64,000 nucleotides of DNA from Labrenzia sp. PHM005 (GCF_006517275.1 NZ_CP041191.1:5885001-5949000), one strand, 5' to 3'. Positions 9,230 through 19,228 are shown, counted from the stretch's first letter. Numbers and translations are program-made. Notes: generated by a model not told the origin, from the sequence alone.

Positions 9230-9559
9230 CTAGGTGTTACGCTCATTCACGTAGTTTGCCGCGTCCAAAGCTAGCGACATCCAGTGTTTCTGTTGGGAAA
9301 TGGGAACTAACACCCAACTCCTAGATGGATTCTTCCTTCCTTTTGGGTTCCAAGTCTCTACTCCCGCGATCGAATATGCCTGACCTAATTCGCCTTCTCC
9401 AAGTTTAAACGACATGTCGAACTTCGAGAAGGTTGCAAACATTTTCCGATTTAGCATGAGTTGACGGCGCCCCCAGCGTGATGAGATCGAAAAGTCCGAA
9501 TAATCTCCCTCAATACGCTGGATGATCAATTCAAGGGTTGTTTCTGCGCTGTCGGTCAT
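9230..9559 (-). CDS. Orphan small protein, possibly TfoX N-terminal-like
   Basis: A 109-aa predicted cytosolic protein. The order VSSRWGRR-type segment (ISSRWGRRQLMLNRKMFATF), then SRSWVLVP, then a C-terminal helix ALDAANYV, resembles the TfoX/Sxy N-terminal fold (RKMFGG...MFA... then GWVxV...ALxFV), but no signature is decisive. Codon use is less GC-biased at third positions than in neighbours and no strong ribosome-binding site precedes ATG 9559. It stands alone in a poorly coding pocket, suggesting acquisition or decay. It could also be YjbR-like or a species-specific gene. Confidence 0.5.
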   Translation of the reverse strand: MTDSAETTLELIIQRIEGDYSDFSISSRWGRRQLMLNRKMFATFSKFDMSFKLGEGELGQAYSIAGVETWNPKGRKNPSRSWVLVPISQQKHWMSLALDAANYVNERNT

Positions 9560-9965
9560 GGGGCCGCCGTGCCTTGGTCGCCTAACTCAGTCTGAACTTC
9601 ATGGGACTACGAATGATGAGTTACAAAACTGCCGCAGACTGTGCCCGCCCGCAACAAAAGATCAGAAACGTTAGGACGTCTCGTTGGTTGCTTTGTGCCG
9701 TTTTGTAAGAACTGCAGTAGCCCGTCTAGCCAACTTAACGGCACCATTGCTGCAGTTGGTTCAATCTGCAACACATGTTCGCCTCCCGCCCATTTCGGGA
9801 ATGCGCCACACCTAGAACTAATGTCTCAAAGTCGCCTAAGGCCCATAGTCGCGTCGTGCCAGTTATCAGCAACAATGCCCGCCCAGCCAAGGCACCGTCA
9901 CATGCACTCTTGGTCTTCATGCGACTGGCGCCCCACTTGCCCCAGCAATCTTCTATCGAAAACGC
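9560..9965. other. Gene-free stretch upstream of the orphan gene
   Basis: About 400 bp in which open frames exist on both strands but none has a ribosome-binding site, domain-like composition or plausible product. I see no RNA gene, repeat or promoter that I can defend. Confidence 0.55.
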
Positions 9966-9995
9966 AAAAAAGGCCGCCCAATGGAGCGGCCTTTT
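9966..9995 (-). terminator. Rho-independent terminator of the cheY-cheZ operon
   Basis: Stem AAAAGGCCGC / GCGGCCTTTT with an 8-base loop. Read on the minus strand it ends in a T-run about 20 bp beyond the CheZ-like stop codon, a textbook intrinsic terminator for the leftward operon. Confidence 0.85.
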
Positions 9996-10015
9996 CAAAT
10001 TCTGTTTTAAAACAA

Positions 10016-10690
10016 TCAGTCGAACAGCTTGTCGATATCGGCCTGGGAATCGCCCAGAAGGGCATCGATATCGTTCTGCGACACGCCTTCGCCGCTGTGC
10101 TGCGGGCCGTGCAGGATCAATTCGCGCTTGCGGCGGTCTTCTTCGCTTTCGTTCATCTCGGCTTCAAAATCGGCCGGAATGCGCAAGTGTTCGATGAAAG
10201 ACGACACCCGCTCATCGATGTAACGCAGCGTGCTGACGACTTTCGAAATCCGCTGACCAGTGATGTCCTGGAAGGTGCAGGCCTCAAAAATGCCGATCAT
10301 CTTGTTGCTGACAAGATCCTGATAGGCGTCTGTGTCGCTCGGATCGGCCGCCATGATTTCTTCGGCTGCTTCCATAATGGTGTTGGTCGCGTTTTCGGTT
10401 GCCTCCACGATGGCATCGAGTTCGCGTCCTGCATCGGGGATTTTATTGCCGGTCATATCATTGGCACGAAGCGCGGAAATCTCCTGCTTCATGCGGGTGA
10501 TTTCTTTGGCGATCATGGTCAGCTCTTCCGTGACCGCTGGCTGAACCGTCGACAGGAAGTCATGCATCGACCCGGACATCACCTCTGCCAGATGCATCAC
10601 ATCTGTTAGAGAGACCTCCCCTTCCCGAGTCTTGTTTTGTTCCAGGAAATCAATGATCCGCGCGACATTTTCTTGTTTTATTTTGGCCAT
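10016..10690 (-). CDS. cheZ: CheZ-like chemotaxis phosphatase (copy 1)
   Basis: A 224-aa mostly helical protein of the CheZ family, which dephosphorylates CheY-P. The active-site helix reads CTFQDITGQRI; its Asp and Gln correspond to Asp143 and Gln147 of E. coli CheZ. The C-terminus carries two consecutive CheY-tethering-like motifs, SQNDIDALL and SQADIDKLF, where the family has one. ATG 10690 (MAKIKQ) has the best ribosome-binding site (GAAAGG, 8 bases away); longer starts at ATG 10717 or TTG 10735 are possible. It is downstream of cheY in one leftward operon ending at the terminator at 9966. A second family member lies at 52483. Confidence 0.85.
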   Translation of the reverse strand: MAKIKQENVARIIDFLEQNKTREGEVSLTDVMHLAEVMSGSMHDFLSTVQPAVTEELTMIAKEITRMKQEISALRANDMTGNKIPDAGRELDAIVEATENATNTIMEAAEEIMAADPSDTDAYQDLVSNKMIGIFEACTFQDITGQRISKVVSTLRYIDERVSSFIEHLRIPADFEAEMNESEEDRRKRELILHGPQHSGEGVSQNDIDALLGDSQADIDKLFD

Positions 10691-10889
10691 GAGATCGAGC
10701 CTTTCAGTGGTGTCCATTCCTACCGCCGCCTCCAAGCAGCAAGTGCTGTCCCGCTCTTAAGACCGGCGGTAAAACACTCTTGGCACGATTGCCGGCCGCA
10801 GCCTGCCTGCCCAGCAGAACTGCTCCGCGTAAATCGGATACCGGCACGGGCGGAGAAAGAGACACATGTCTGCCTCCGCCTTGCCATTC

Positions 10890-11273
10890 TTAGTCGGAGA
10901 AGACAGCCTCGATCTTGCCTTTCAACGTCTGCGCATTGAAGGGCTTCACGATGTAATTGTTCACGCCAGCTTTTTTCGCAGCGATCACGTTTTCCGTTTT
11001 GGATTCAGCCGTCACCATGATGAACGGTGTTTTGCTCAAAGAACCATCCGCACGAACCTGCTTGAGCAGTTCGTAACCGGTCATCGGTTCCATGTTCCAG
11101 TCCGAAATCACAAGACCGTACCGGCGCTGCTTCATTTTTTCCAGGGCTTCGGTGCCGTCCGCAGCATCGTCAATGTCTTCGAAACCGAGCTGTTTCAGAA
11201 GGTTGCGAATGATGCGAATCATCGTCTTGTAGTCATCGACCACGAGGACCGGCATCTGAAGATCAAGGGCCAT
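10890..11273 (-). CDS. cheY: CheY-type response regulator
   Basis: A 127-aa single-domain receiver. Acidic pocket D13/D14, phospho-acceptor D58 (VISDWNM), switch threonine T88 (MVTAES) and lysine K110 (YIVKPF) are all present, so it should be phosphorylated by CheA and act on the flagellar switch or as a phosphate sink. No output domain is attached. It is the first gene of an operon with the CheZ-like gene about 200 bp downstream, which supports a chemotaxis role. Confidence 0.93.
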   Translation of the reverse strand: MALDLQMPVLVVDDYKTMIRIIRNLLKQLGFEDIDDAADGTEALEKMKQRRYGLVISDWNMEPMTGYELLKQVRADGSLSKTPFIMVTAESKTENVIAAKKAGVNNYIVKPFNAQTLKGKIEAVFSD

Positions 11274-11524
11274 TGTCTACTCCATACTGTCAGTTTGCGC
11301 GGCCCCTGGCCGTGGGCCGATGGACGCGTTATGACTTTGAAGGAGAGCAACACATTTCTCTGTGTCCTCACCTCCCCACACTCAAGGCAATTTAAGGGGA
11401 GCAACTGAAAAGACCGTTAATAACAGAGACTTTTTTTCTTCACCGAAAGCCTAATTGTCAGAAAACCCCGCCCCGCTTAGCGTCCGGCTTGCCAAAAAAC
11501 CGGAAACATAAGGCGCGAAAAACC

Positions 11525-11971
11525 ATGTTGGAACTGCAAAAACTCTGTTTCGAAGACTTGACGGTCGGTATGACGGAAGAACTCGTAAAACATGTCAGTT
11601 CTTCAGATGTTGTCGGCTTTGCCGAAGTCTCCGGTGACCGGAACCCGATCCATCTGTCGGAACACTTTGCCGCGCGCACCCCATTCAAGACCCGGATCGC
11701 GCACGGGCTTTATACCGCAAGCCTGATTTCCGCGGTTTTGGGAACGCGCCTGCCAGGACCTGGCGCCATTTATCTGTCTCAAACCTTGAATTTCAAAGCC
11801 CCCGTTAAGATCGGCGACGATGTCACAGTCACCGTCAAGGTGGAAGAACTGATGGACCGCGGCAACCGGGCCCGGCTCTCTTGCGTCTGCAGTGTTGAAG
11901 ACACAGTCGTCCTGGAAGGCGAAGCCCTGGTGAAGGTGCCAAGCCGGTCAGAGGACCGTTCCAGGCTCTAA
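11525..11971 (+). CDS. MaoC-family (R)-specific enoyl-CoA hydratase
   Basis: A 148-aa hotdog-fold hydratase. The hydratase-2 signature is clear: VSGDRNPIHL (catalytic Asp and His) followed by ARTPFKTRIAHGLYTASLIS. Such PhaJ-like enzymes hydrate trans-2-enoyl-CoA to (R)-3-hydroxyacyl-CoA, feeding polyhydroxyalkanoate or fatty-acid routes. ATG 11525 is chosen over an upstream TTG at 11489, which would add a non-conserved basic leader. It is a single gene; no polyhydroxyalkanoate genes lie nearby to fix the pathway. Confidence 0.88.
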   Translation: MLELQKLCFEDLTVGMTEELVKHVSSSDVVGFAEVSGDRNPIHLSEHFAARTPFKTRIAHGLYTASLISAVLGTRLPGPGAIYLSQTLNFKAPVKIGDDVTVTVKVEELMDRGNRARLSCVCSVEDTVVLEGEALVKVPSRSEDRSRL

Positions 11972-12114
11972 AAGAAATCCTCATTAGATCTGCTTGACCT
12001 TTTTGAGCGTTGGCGGCACGTTCCACGCGGCCCGGAAACCTTCTCCGGGTTTCATTCTGTCCGTTCCGGAACGCCAGCTTTTAAGAAATGCCACCTTGCG
12101 CGAAGGTCAGCCGT

Positions 12115-13113
12115 ATGAGCCGCACATCATCTCCTGAGTTCAAAATCGCCGAGTCGCTCGAGGCTTTTCCGAGCGCTCTAAAAGGCGGGATTGTTGCGAT
12201 CGGCAATTTTGATGGCGTGCACCGGGGCCACCGGGCGGTTCTGGACGCCGCCCTCGGTTTGGGCCACGGCACCCATCACCCGGTGTTTGCGATGAGCTTC
12301 GAACCGCATCCGCGGACCGTCTTTAATCCGAGCAAACCGGTGTTCCGCCTGACACCGGCGGTTCAAAAAACGGACATGCTGCGGGTCTGCGGCCTGGACG
12401 GTGCGTTGATCCTGCCGTTCACCAAAGAGTTCGCCGCTATGGAGGCCAATGCCTTCGTCCAGGATATTCTTATCGATACGCTCGAAATCTCCCATGCCGT
12501 GACCGGCTACGACTTTCATTTCGGCCGGGCGCGCCAAGGCACGCCTGATTACTTGCGCACAGCCGGGGCCACGCATGGTTTCGGCGTGACCATCGTGCAC
12601 CGCGAGGAAGATGAAAGCGCTGAAGTGATTTCGTCCTCCCGCATCCGTGAAAATCTCGGCACCGGCGACATTGCCGAAGCCAACGCCCTCTTGGGCTACC
12701 GCTGGTTTTTCGACGCCGAGGTACAACACGGCGATAAACGCGGCCGGGATCTTGGATATCCGACCGCCAATTTACGCATGCCGGAAGACTGTCCGCTGCT
12801 TCAAGGTATCTATGCGGTCAAAGTGAAACTGGGTGACACCTGGCATGACGGTGTTGCCAGCTACGGCCGCCGCCCAACCTTTGACAATGGCGCGGCCTTG
12901 TTTGAAGTCTTCCTGTTTGATTTTGAGGGCGATCTTTACGGTAAGACCCTGCGCGTTCATGTAGTTTCTTATCTGCGCGGCGAAGAGAAATTCGACAGCG
13001 CGGAGGCTCTGGTAGCGCAGATGGATCGGGATAGCGAAGAAGCCCGGGCAGCCCTTGCCTCCCTTCAGCCGCTGTCTGAAATTGACCTGAAGCTCCTGGA
13101 CCTTGCTCCATGA
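12115..13113 (+). CDS. ribF: Bifunctional riboflavin kinase / FAD synthetase
   Basis: A 332-aa enzyme converting riboflavin to FMN and then FAD. The N-terminal adenylyltransferase domain has IGNFDGVHRGHRAVL and the SSSRIREN segment. The C-terminal flavokinase domain begins around residue 190 with GRDLGYPTANL. Length is normal. ATG 12115 is preferred (AAGG 8 bases upstream); an ATG at 12088 would add nine residues. Its stop overlaps the next start by 4 bases, coupling it to the DMT transporter gene. Confidence 0.95.
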   Translation: MSRTSSPEFKIAESLEAFPSALKGGIVAIGNFDGVHRGHRAVLDAALGLGHGTHHPVFAMSFEPHPRTVFNPSKPVFRLTPAVQKTDMLRVCGLDGALILPFTKEFAAMEANAFVQDILIDTLEISHAVTGYDFHFGRARQGTPDYLRTAGATHGFGVTIVHREEDESAEVISSSRIRENLGTGDIAEANALLGYRWFFDAEVQHGDKRGRDLGYPTANLRMPEDCPLLQGIYAVKVKLGDTWHDGVASYGRRPTFDNGAALFEVFLFDFEGDLYGKTLRVHVVSYLRGEEKFDSAEALVAQMDRDSEEARAALASLQPLSEIDLKLLDLAP

Positions 13114-14030
13114 CCGCTGAGGCCGGCAGCGGCCACATCGAACAGAACCCGCTGCAGGCCCTGCTGCTGATGAGCTGCGCCATGCTGATCGTGCCGGTGA
13201 TGGACATCATCGCCAAGTATCTGTCGGCCAGCCTGCATCCGCTGGAAGTTACGCTCGGCCGGTTTTTCTTTCAGTTTCTGGTCTGTCTGTTTTTGGCGCT
13301 GGTTTTGGCGCGGCTGCCGAAGGTCGGCGGGAGCCAACCTGCCATCAATTATCTGCGCGGTATCCTGCTCGCGTGCGCGTCCTTGTGCTTTTTCATTGCG
13401 ATCAAATACATGTCGGTCGCAACCGCGATCTCGATCTTTTTTGTCGAACCGATGATCCTGACGGTGCTGGCCGCTCTCATCTTGAAAGAAAAAGTCGGAC
13501 CGCGCCGGATCGCTGCTGTTGCCGTTGGACTAGCCGGTGCACTGATCATCCTGCGGCCCAATGTTGCTGAATTCGGCCTGGTGAGCCTGTTGCCGGTCGG
13601 AACGGCCGTCCTGTTTGCATTTTATCTACTGCTCAACCGGCTTTATCCGGTCAAAGACGATCTTCTAACTATACAGCTCACAGCTGGGCTGGCCGGGACG
13701 CTTTTTCTGTCCACAGCAATGGTGATCAGCACATCCTTCGACATCGGGGATGTCACATTTGTCTGGCCAAACACCTGGCAACTCGGTTTGCTAGCCGTGA
13801 TTGGCCTGATTTCCTTTGCGACCCACGGGCTTGTGGTCGCAGCGTTTCAACGCGGCAACGCAAGCCTACTCGCGCCGTTGCAATATCTAGAAATCGTCAG
13901 CGCCACGTTGTTTGGTTATCTGGTGTTTTCGGATTTCCCGGATGGACTGACTTGGGCGGGCATTAGTCTGATTGTCGGCAGCGGGCTCTATATCACCCAC
14001 CGGGAGCGGGTGACGCGGCAGAAGGCGTGA
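13110..14030 (+). CDS. DMT-family (EamA) transporter
   Basis: A 306-aa inner-membrane protein with about ten hydrophobic helices in two EamA repeats. Visible signatures are the HPLEVTLGRFFFQF segment in repeat 1, the VATAISIFFVEPMILTV region and the C-terminal YLEIVSATLFGYLVF in repeat 2. Family members export amino acids, purines or other metabolites; the substrate is unknown. The start overlaps ribF by 4 bases, and the 3' end overlaps the convergent GT87 gene tail-to-tail by 38 bp. Confidence 0.88.
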   Translation: MTAEAGSGHIEQNPLQALLLMSCAMLIVPVMDIIAKYLSASLHPLEVTLGRFFFQFLVCLFLALVLARLPKVGGSQPAINYLRGILLACASLCFFIAIKYMSVATAISIFFVEPMILTVLAALILKEKVGPRRIAAVAVGLAGALIILRPNVAEFGLVSLLPVGTAVLFAFYLLLNRLYPVKDDLLTIQLTAGLAGTLFLSTAMVISTSFDIGDVTFVWPNTWQLGLLAVIGLISFATHGLVVAAFQRGNASLLAPLQYLEIVSATLFGYLVFSDFPDGLTWAGISLIVGSGLYITHRERVTRQKA

Positions 14031-15234
14031 CAGCCAACCGCTCTTCAGCATTATCTTGGCGCCACTGCCGCCAATACCGATGGGTTTGAGCGAGCAATAT
14101 CAATGCTGGCAAAGCGCCAACTGGAATGCCGGTATGATCGGCAATGGCCCGCGCTGACAAGATGAACGCCATCGCCAGCATATACAGTAGGGTGTCATAG
14201 GCGAGCAGCTCTTTGTCGGCTGCAAAGCGCCACAAAAACAGCATCGGTACGGCCAGCAAGACATACTCGTAGGTAAGCATATAGGGGGATGTCAGCACAC
14301 TTGCAGATACCAGAGCGGCGGCTTTGAGATCAAACGGCGCATCACTCCACCAAATCCGGACGGTCCAAACCAGACAAGCGCAGCCCACCAAAACCTGTGC
14401 GGCCATAGCAATCCCATGCGGCACACCCAGCATTCGAAAAGCAGCAAAGGGGGACAGGTACTTCCAGTATTCAACCAACTCGTCATTCATAAGAGTTGCA
14501 GCGAATTTGCTCTGCTCCAGGAACGCGGACCAGATTTCCGGCCCGAACGCAGCAGCAGGAAGGGCGGCAAGCACCAGGGTCGTGATCACCGCGGTTCCGA
14601 AAGTTGCCCAGTAGCGCCCTGCCAGTAAAACAAAGGGAATGAGAAAGCCGATTTGCGGTTTGAAGGTCAGGCAGCCGATCAAGAGGCCAGCCAACACAGG
14701 TTTTTCCGCTCTCAAGGCCACCAACGCCCCACCCAACAAGGCCGTGGTTAGAAAGCTGTTCTGCCCATGGATCAAAACTCCGATAACAGCTGGAAACGCG
14801 CAGACAATCAGCGCGCCCGTCCATGAACCCCAAATCAGGCGCCCCACATAGGCGAGCAGGGCAAGGGACAGGACAAAAAACAGAATGTGAGACACCCAGG
14901 CTGAAAACAGTCCAAAAGGGAGAACCGCCAACAAGTATGTCGGCGGATACATAAACGGCAGAAACCCCTCCGCCTCAAAAAATGCGGGCGCAAAGCTGAA
15001 GAAGACGTCGTTGTTGTAGACATCAAGCGGTGAGCCGGACAGCGCGACGGCCGATGCCAACCAATAGCAGAAGTAATCGGCGAGCAGGACCAAGCCGTGA
15101 TCCGGATCCTGAATGAGACCACGGTCGACATAGAAAAAGAGCACGCCAATCAGATAGATCGGCGGGGCAAGATGCAAAAAGACCTGAATGCGATCGGCAG
15201 TCAGGATTTTTTCCAGATGTCGCAACGTATCCAT
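13993..15234 (-). CDS. GT87-type polyprenol-linked mannosyltransferase (DUF2029)
   Basis: A 413-aa polytopic membrane protein with roughly ten helices, matching the DUF2029/GT87 fold (GT-C superfamily). Family-like segments are FMYPPTYLLAVLPFG in the first third, HGQNSFLTTALLGGAL and TFKPQIGFLIPFVLL. These enzymes use polyprenyl-phosphate sugars at the outer face of the membrane. The acceptor is unknown. The 3' end overlaps the DMT transporter gene by 38 bp. Confidence 0.82.
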   Translation of the reverse strand: MDTLRHLEKILTADRIQVFLHLAPPIYLIGVLFFYVDRGLIQDPDHGLVLLADYFCYWLASAVALSGSPLDVYNNDVFFSFAPAFFEAEGFLPFMYPPTYLLAVLPFGLFSAWVSHILFFVLSLALLAYVGRLIWGSWTGALIVCAFPAVIGVLIHGQNSFLTTALLGGALVALRAEKPVLAGLLIGCLTFKPQIGFLIPFVLLAGRYWATFGTAVITTLVLAALPAAAFGPEIWSAFLEQSKFAATLMNDELVEYWKYLSPFAAFRMLGVPHGIAMAAQVLVGCACLVWTVRIWWSDAPFDLKAAALVSASVLTSPYMLTYEYVLLAVPMLFLWRFAADKELLAYDTLLYMLAMAFILSARAIADHTGIPVGALPALILLAQTHRYWRQWRQDNAEERLAVTPSAASPAPGG

Positions 15235-15641
15235 CGCCAGAGATCACTCAAGTTTCCGGTCGAAACCAGGGCAGGTATTCCGGTCCTGCGCCTCACCGAA
15301 AAAATGCAATGGAAACCCTGCACAATTGCTTAAGCTTCCGAATGTTTTGGAATTTGCGTCGGTTCAGTGACCATAATAAAGCGCGGAGGCATTTCTTGTT
15401 GTCCCTCTTTATTCCTTGCCGAACTGCTGCTATGTCCCATGCCATGCAAAAACTGGTTGTCTTAAGCCCCTGGTTAAAGGTGGCGGAAATTAAGCGAATT
15501 ACCGGCCCGGCCCTCGGCTGACGCACACGCGGCGCCAGGGACCGGGAGAAGCCTCCTTATTCTGCGGCCAGGCAAAAGGCCGCTGTGTTCTCATGTTCTA
15601 TGATTATGGGCATTGGCCCGACTGACCGGATCCACCAAGCG
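15235..15641. other. Intergenic region upstream of ileS
   Basis: About 400 bp between two divergently oriented genes. No gene, tRNA or T-box-like leader is recognisable. It must hold the promoters of ileS and the GT87 gene, but no unambiguous -35/-10 pair stands out. Confidence 0.5.
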
Positions 15642-18602
15642 ATGACCGAAGCACCAAAACGCGACTATTCAGAAACTCTCAATCTGCCGAAAACCGAGTT
15701 CCCCATGCGGGCAGGTCTTCCGAAAAAAGAGCCGGAAATCCTAGCCCGCTGGCAAAAGCTGGATATCTACAAGACCCTGCGCAATCAGTCCGAAGGCCGC
15801 GACAAGTTCATCCTGCATGACGGTCCTCCCTACGCGAACGGCAACATCCACATTGGTCACGCGCTCAATAAGACCCTCAAGGACATCGTTGCCCGGTCAA
15901 TGCAGATGACCGGCTATGACAGCAACTACGTTCCGGGTTGGGATTGTCACGGTCTACCGATCGAATGGAAGATCGAAGAACAATACCGCTCCAAGGGCAA
16001 AAACAAGGACGAAGTGCCGATCAACGAATTCCGCAAGGAATGCCGTGAGTTTGCCGATCACTGGATCGACGTGCAGCGCAAGGAATTCAAGCGCCTCGGC
16101 ATCGAAGGTGACTGGGATAATCCGTATCTAACCATGCGTTTTGAGAGCGAAGCGGTCATTGCCCAGGAGCTGATGAAGTTCGCCATGTCCGGCCAGCTCT
16201 ACCGGGGCTCCAAACCAGTGATGTGGTCAGTCGTTGAAAAAACGGCGCTGGCTGAAGCGGAAATCGAATATCACGACTACCAGTCCGACCAGATCTGGGT
16301 GAAGTTCCCGATCGTGGAAGCCGGTGGCACCGATGAAGCCGCAGCCGAGCAACTGCTCGATGCCTCTGTTGTCATCTGGACAACCACTCCCTGGACCATT
16401 CCGGGTAACCGGGCCGTTTGTTACTCCACGCGGATCAACTACGGTCTTTATGAGGTTACCCAGGACGGTCTGCCCGACGACAACTGGGTGCAAAAGGGTG
16501 ACTTGCTGATCTTGGCCGATGCTCTGGCTGCGGATGTGTTCAAAAACGCTCGCATTGAAGATTTCTCGCTGGTTCGTGCCGTGTCGCCGGAAGAACTCGG
16601 ATCTCTCACGCTAGCGCACCCATACCGCGACATGGATCTCGGCGGCTATCAGTTTGATGTTCCGCTTCTGGACGGGGACCACGTCACTGACGATGCTGGT
16701 ACCGGCTTTGTGCACACAGCCCCAGGCCATGGTGCCGATGACTTTGAGATCTGGATGGCCAACGCCCGTGACCTGGATGAGCGCGGCATCGATACTTCGA
16801 TCCCGTTCACTGTCGCAGACGACGGCTTTTACACCAAGGATGCGCCGGGCCTTGAAGGCAACCAGGTGATCACCCACAAGGGTGAAAAAGGTAAGGCCAA
16901 CAAAGCCAACATCGAGTTCCTGAAGGATGCCGGCGCTCTGATTGGCCTTGGCCGGATGAAGCACCAGTACCCACATTCCTGGCGGTCCAAGAAGCCAATC
17001 ATCTTCCGCAATACGCCGCAATGGTTCGTCTATATGGACAAGAAATTGTCTGGTGAGGGCGACACACTGCGCACCCGGGCTCTCAACGCGATTGACGAGA
17101 CTCGCTTTGTACCGGGCTCCGGTCAGAACCGTTTGCGTTCGATGATCGAAAACCGCCCGGACTGGGTTCTCTCCCGCCAGCGCGCCTGGGGTGTCCCGAT
17201 CACAGTTTTCATCAACAAGGACACATCCGAAGTTCTTAAAGACGAGACGGTCAATCAGCGGATCTACGACGCGTTTGTCGCCGAAGGTGCCGATGCGTGG
17301 TTCGCAGAGGGCGCCAAGGAAAGGTTCCTTGGCAATGATTTCGCTGCGGACGAGTGGGACATGGTTATGGACATCCTGGATGTCTGGTTCGACTCAGGAT
17401 CCACTCATGCCTTCTGCATGGAAAAACGCGCCGACCTCAACCCGAAGCGTAAACCGCAGGGCGGCAAGGATTATGTCCTTTATCTGGAAGGATCGGATCA
17501 GCATCGCGGCTGGTTCCATTCGTCCCTTCTGGAAAGTTGCGGCACCCGCGGCCATGCGCCATACGACGCGGTTCTGACCCACGGCTTCACCATGGCCGAA
17601 GACGGCCGCAAGATGTCCAAGTCTCTGGGTAACCAGGTGTTCCCACAGGACATCATCAAGCAGTATGGTGCCGACATCCTACGCCTTTGGGCGGCCTCTT
17701 GTGATTATTCCGAAGATCAGCGGATTGGCCCGGAAATCATCAAGACCAGTGTCGACAGCTACCGGAAACTGCGCAACACACTGCGCTGGATGCTCGGCTC
17801 GCTGGCCCATGCAACCGGCGAAGAAGTCTCTGTTGCGGACATGCCAGAGCTGGAACGCCTGATGCTGCACCGGCTTGCAGAACTCGATGAAATGGTGCGC
17901 GAAGCGTATTGGGAGTACGACTATAAAAAGATCTTCCATCAGCTGTTCACCTTCATGACGGTGGAGCTGTCGGCGTTCTACTTCGACATCCGTAAGGATG
18001 CGCTGTACTGCGATGCAGCGTCTTCTGTGCGCCGCAAAGCTTCTCTTTATGTCATCGACAAGCTGTTTAATTGCCTGGTGACCTGGATGGCTCCCATGCT
18101 GCCGTTCACGATGGACGAGACCTGGGTCTCCCGCTACGGCGAAGATACGTCCGTCCATCTGGAGCAGTTCCCGGCGGTCCCGTCCGAGTGGAAAGACGAA
18201 GCGTTGGCGGCCAAATGGGCGAAGATCAAGACGGTCCGCCGTGTGATCACCGGCGCATTGGAGATCGAACGCCGCGAAAAGCGGATCGGGTCTTCTTTGG
18301 AAGCACATCCGGTCGTTCATGTGACCGATGCGGATCTGATGACAGCACTGGAAGGCCAAGATATGGCCGACATCGCGATCACCAGCCAGTTGACCCTGTC
18401 GGCTGAGGCAGCGCCCGAGACTGCTTTTACTTTGGACGACACCAAAGGTGTTGCCGTGGTGCCGGCCATGGCTGAAGGTCAAAAATGCGCCCGCTCCTGG
18501 AAGATCCTTCCGGAAGTCGGTTCTGACGCCGACTATCCGGACGTGACTGTTCGGGACGCAAACGCTTTGCGCGAGTGGGATGCAGCCCACGCGGCCGCAT
18601 AA
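15642..18602 (+). CDS. ileS: Isoleucyl-tRNA synthetase
   Basis: A 986-aa class I synthetase charging tRNA-Ile, with editing. The HIGH motif ([11 protein letters not shown]) is at about residue 70 and KMSKS ([10 protein letters not shown]) at about residue 657; the editing domain lies between ([17 protein letters not shown]). ATG 15642 gives the usual N-terminus [18 protein letters not shown]; a start at 15585 would add 19 atypical residues. The C-terminal zinc-binding region is eroded: one cysteine remains in KCARSW and the partner cysteine pairs are missing. lspA follows directly, an arrangement common in proteobacteria. Confidence 0.97.
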   Translation: MTEAPKRDYSETLNLPKTEFPMRAGLPKKEPEILARWQKLDIYKTLRNQSEGRDKFILHDGPPYANGNIHIGHALNKTLKDIVARSMQMTGYDSNYVPGWDCHGLPIEWKIEEQYRSKGKNKDEVPINEFRKECREFADHWIDVQRKEFKRLGIEGDWDNPYLTMRFESEAVIAQELMKFAMSGQLYRGSKPVMWSVVEKTALAEAEIEYHDYQSDQIWVKFPIVEAGGTDEAAAEQLLDASVVIWTTTPWTIPGNRAVCYSTRINYGLYEVTQDGLPDDNWVQKGDLLILADALAADVFKNARIEDFSLVRAVSPEELGSLTLAHPYRDMDLGGYQFDVPLLDGDHVTDDAGTGFVHTAPGHGADDFEIWMANARDLDERGIDTSIPFTVADDGFYTKDAPGLEGNQVITHKGEKGKANKANIEFLKDAGALIGLGRMKHQYPHSWRSKKPIIFRNTPQWFVYMDKKLSGEGDTLRTRALNAIDETRFVPGSGQNRLRSMIENRPDWVLSRQRAWGVPITVFINKDTSEVLKDETVNQRIYDAFVAEGADAWFAEGAKERFLGNDFAADEWDMVMDILDVWFDSGSTHAFCMEKRADLNPKRKPQGGKDYVLYLEGSDQHRGWFHSSLLESCGTRGHAPYDAVLTHGFTMAEDGRKMSKSLGNQVFPQDIIKQYGADILRLWAASCDYSEDQRIGPEIIKTSVDSYRKLRNTLRWMLGSLAHATGEEVSVADMPELERLMLHRLAELDEMVREAYWEYDYKKIFHQLFTFMTVELSAFYFDIRKDALYCDAASSVRRKASLYVIDKLFNCLVTWMAPMLPFTMDETWVSRYGEDTSVHLEQFPAVPSEWKDEALAAKWAKIKTVRRVITGALEIERREKRIGSSLEAHPVVHVTDADLMTALEGQDMADIAITSQLTLSAEAAPETAFTLDDTKGVAVVPAMAEGQKCARSWKILPEVGSDADYPDVTVRDANALREWDAAHAAA

Positions 18603-18617
18603 TTGCCGGAGCAGCCA

Positions 18618-19154
18618 GTGACGCCCGACGGCAACCAGCCCAGTGAACCACTAAAACGCCCCTATATCTGGGGGCGTTTCAGCGGGTTTGTGTTTGTCAT
18701 TGCCGCCGTTTGTCTCATCCTTGACCAAGTAACAAAAGTCTGGATTGTCCACAGTGCCGACGTGGCAACGAATGGACCAATCAAACTTCTGCCGATTCTG
18801 GACCTGATCCTGATCTGGAACCGGGGAATTTCCTACGGACTGTTTCAACAGGACAGTGATCTTGGCCGTTGGCTGCTTGCTCTTTTTACGGTCGCAGCAA
18901 CAATTGCCTTGTGGGTCTGGTCCACCAGAGTTCCGTCGAAACTCCCTGCCCTTGCGCTCGCTCTGATTATCGGCGGCGCCATCGGAAACGGTATCGACCG
19001 TGTCGTCTATGGCGCGGTTGTCGATTTCGTCTATTTCCACGTTGGCAGCTTTTCCTGGTACGTCTTTAACCTCGCCGATGTGTGGATCGTTGCAGGCGTA
19101 GCAGGTCTCCTGTATGACAGTTTCACAAATGGTCCTAATTCAGCCGCAAATTAG
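18618..19154 (+). CDS. lspA: Lipoprotein signal peptidase (signal peptidase II)
   Basis: A 178-aa inner-membrane aspartyl protease with four transmembrane helices that removes the signal peptide from prolipoproteins. Conserved boxes are DQVTKVWIV, WNRGISYGLFQ, GGAIGNGIDRVVYGAVVDF (first catalytic Asp) and FNLADVWI (second catalytic Asp). GTG 18618 has a GGAG six bases upstream; the alternative TTG 18603 directly abuts the ileS stop. It forms an operon with ileS, and the next gene encodes a lipoprotein. Confidence 0.94.
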   Translation: MTPDGNQPSEPLKRPYIWGRFSGFVFVIAAVCLILDQVTKVWIVHSADVATNGPIKLLPILDLILIWNRGISYGLFQQDSDLGRWLLALFTVAATIALWVWSTRVPSKLPALALALIIGGAIGNGIDRVVYGAVVDFVYFHVGSFSWYVFNLADVWIVAGVAGLLYDSFTNGPNSAAN

Positions 19155-19186
19155 CGCTTTAAAGACCAAATACGATCGTGATGAGC

Positions 19187-19214
19187 ATGACCCCGGTCGA
19201 TAATCCCGGGTCAT
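19187..19214. repeat. Inverted repeat between lspA and the lipoprotein gene
   Basis: Arms ATGACCCCGG and CCCGGGTCAT (nine of ten pair) around an 8-base loop, just ahead of the lipoprotein ribosome-binding site. It may be a processing or attenuation hairpin; no T-run follows. Confidence 0.35.
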
Positions 19215-19228
19215 TATGAGGATATACT

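Noticed and set aside
9641..10609. 322-aa open frame on the plus strand
   Set aside because: Its second half is antisense to the CheZ-like gene and the first half has no ribosome-binding site or recognisable protein features.
17679..18590. 303-aa open frame on the minus strand
   Set aside because: Antisense to the C-terminal half of ileS.
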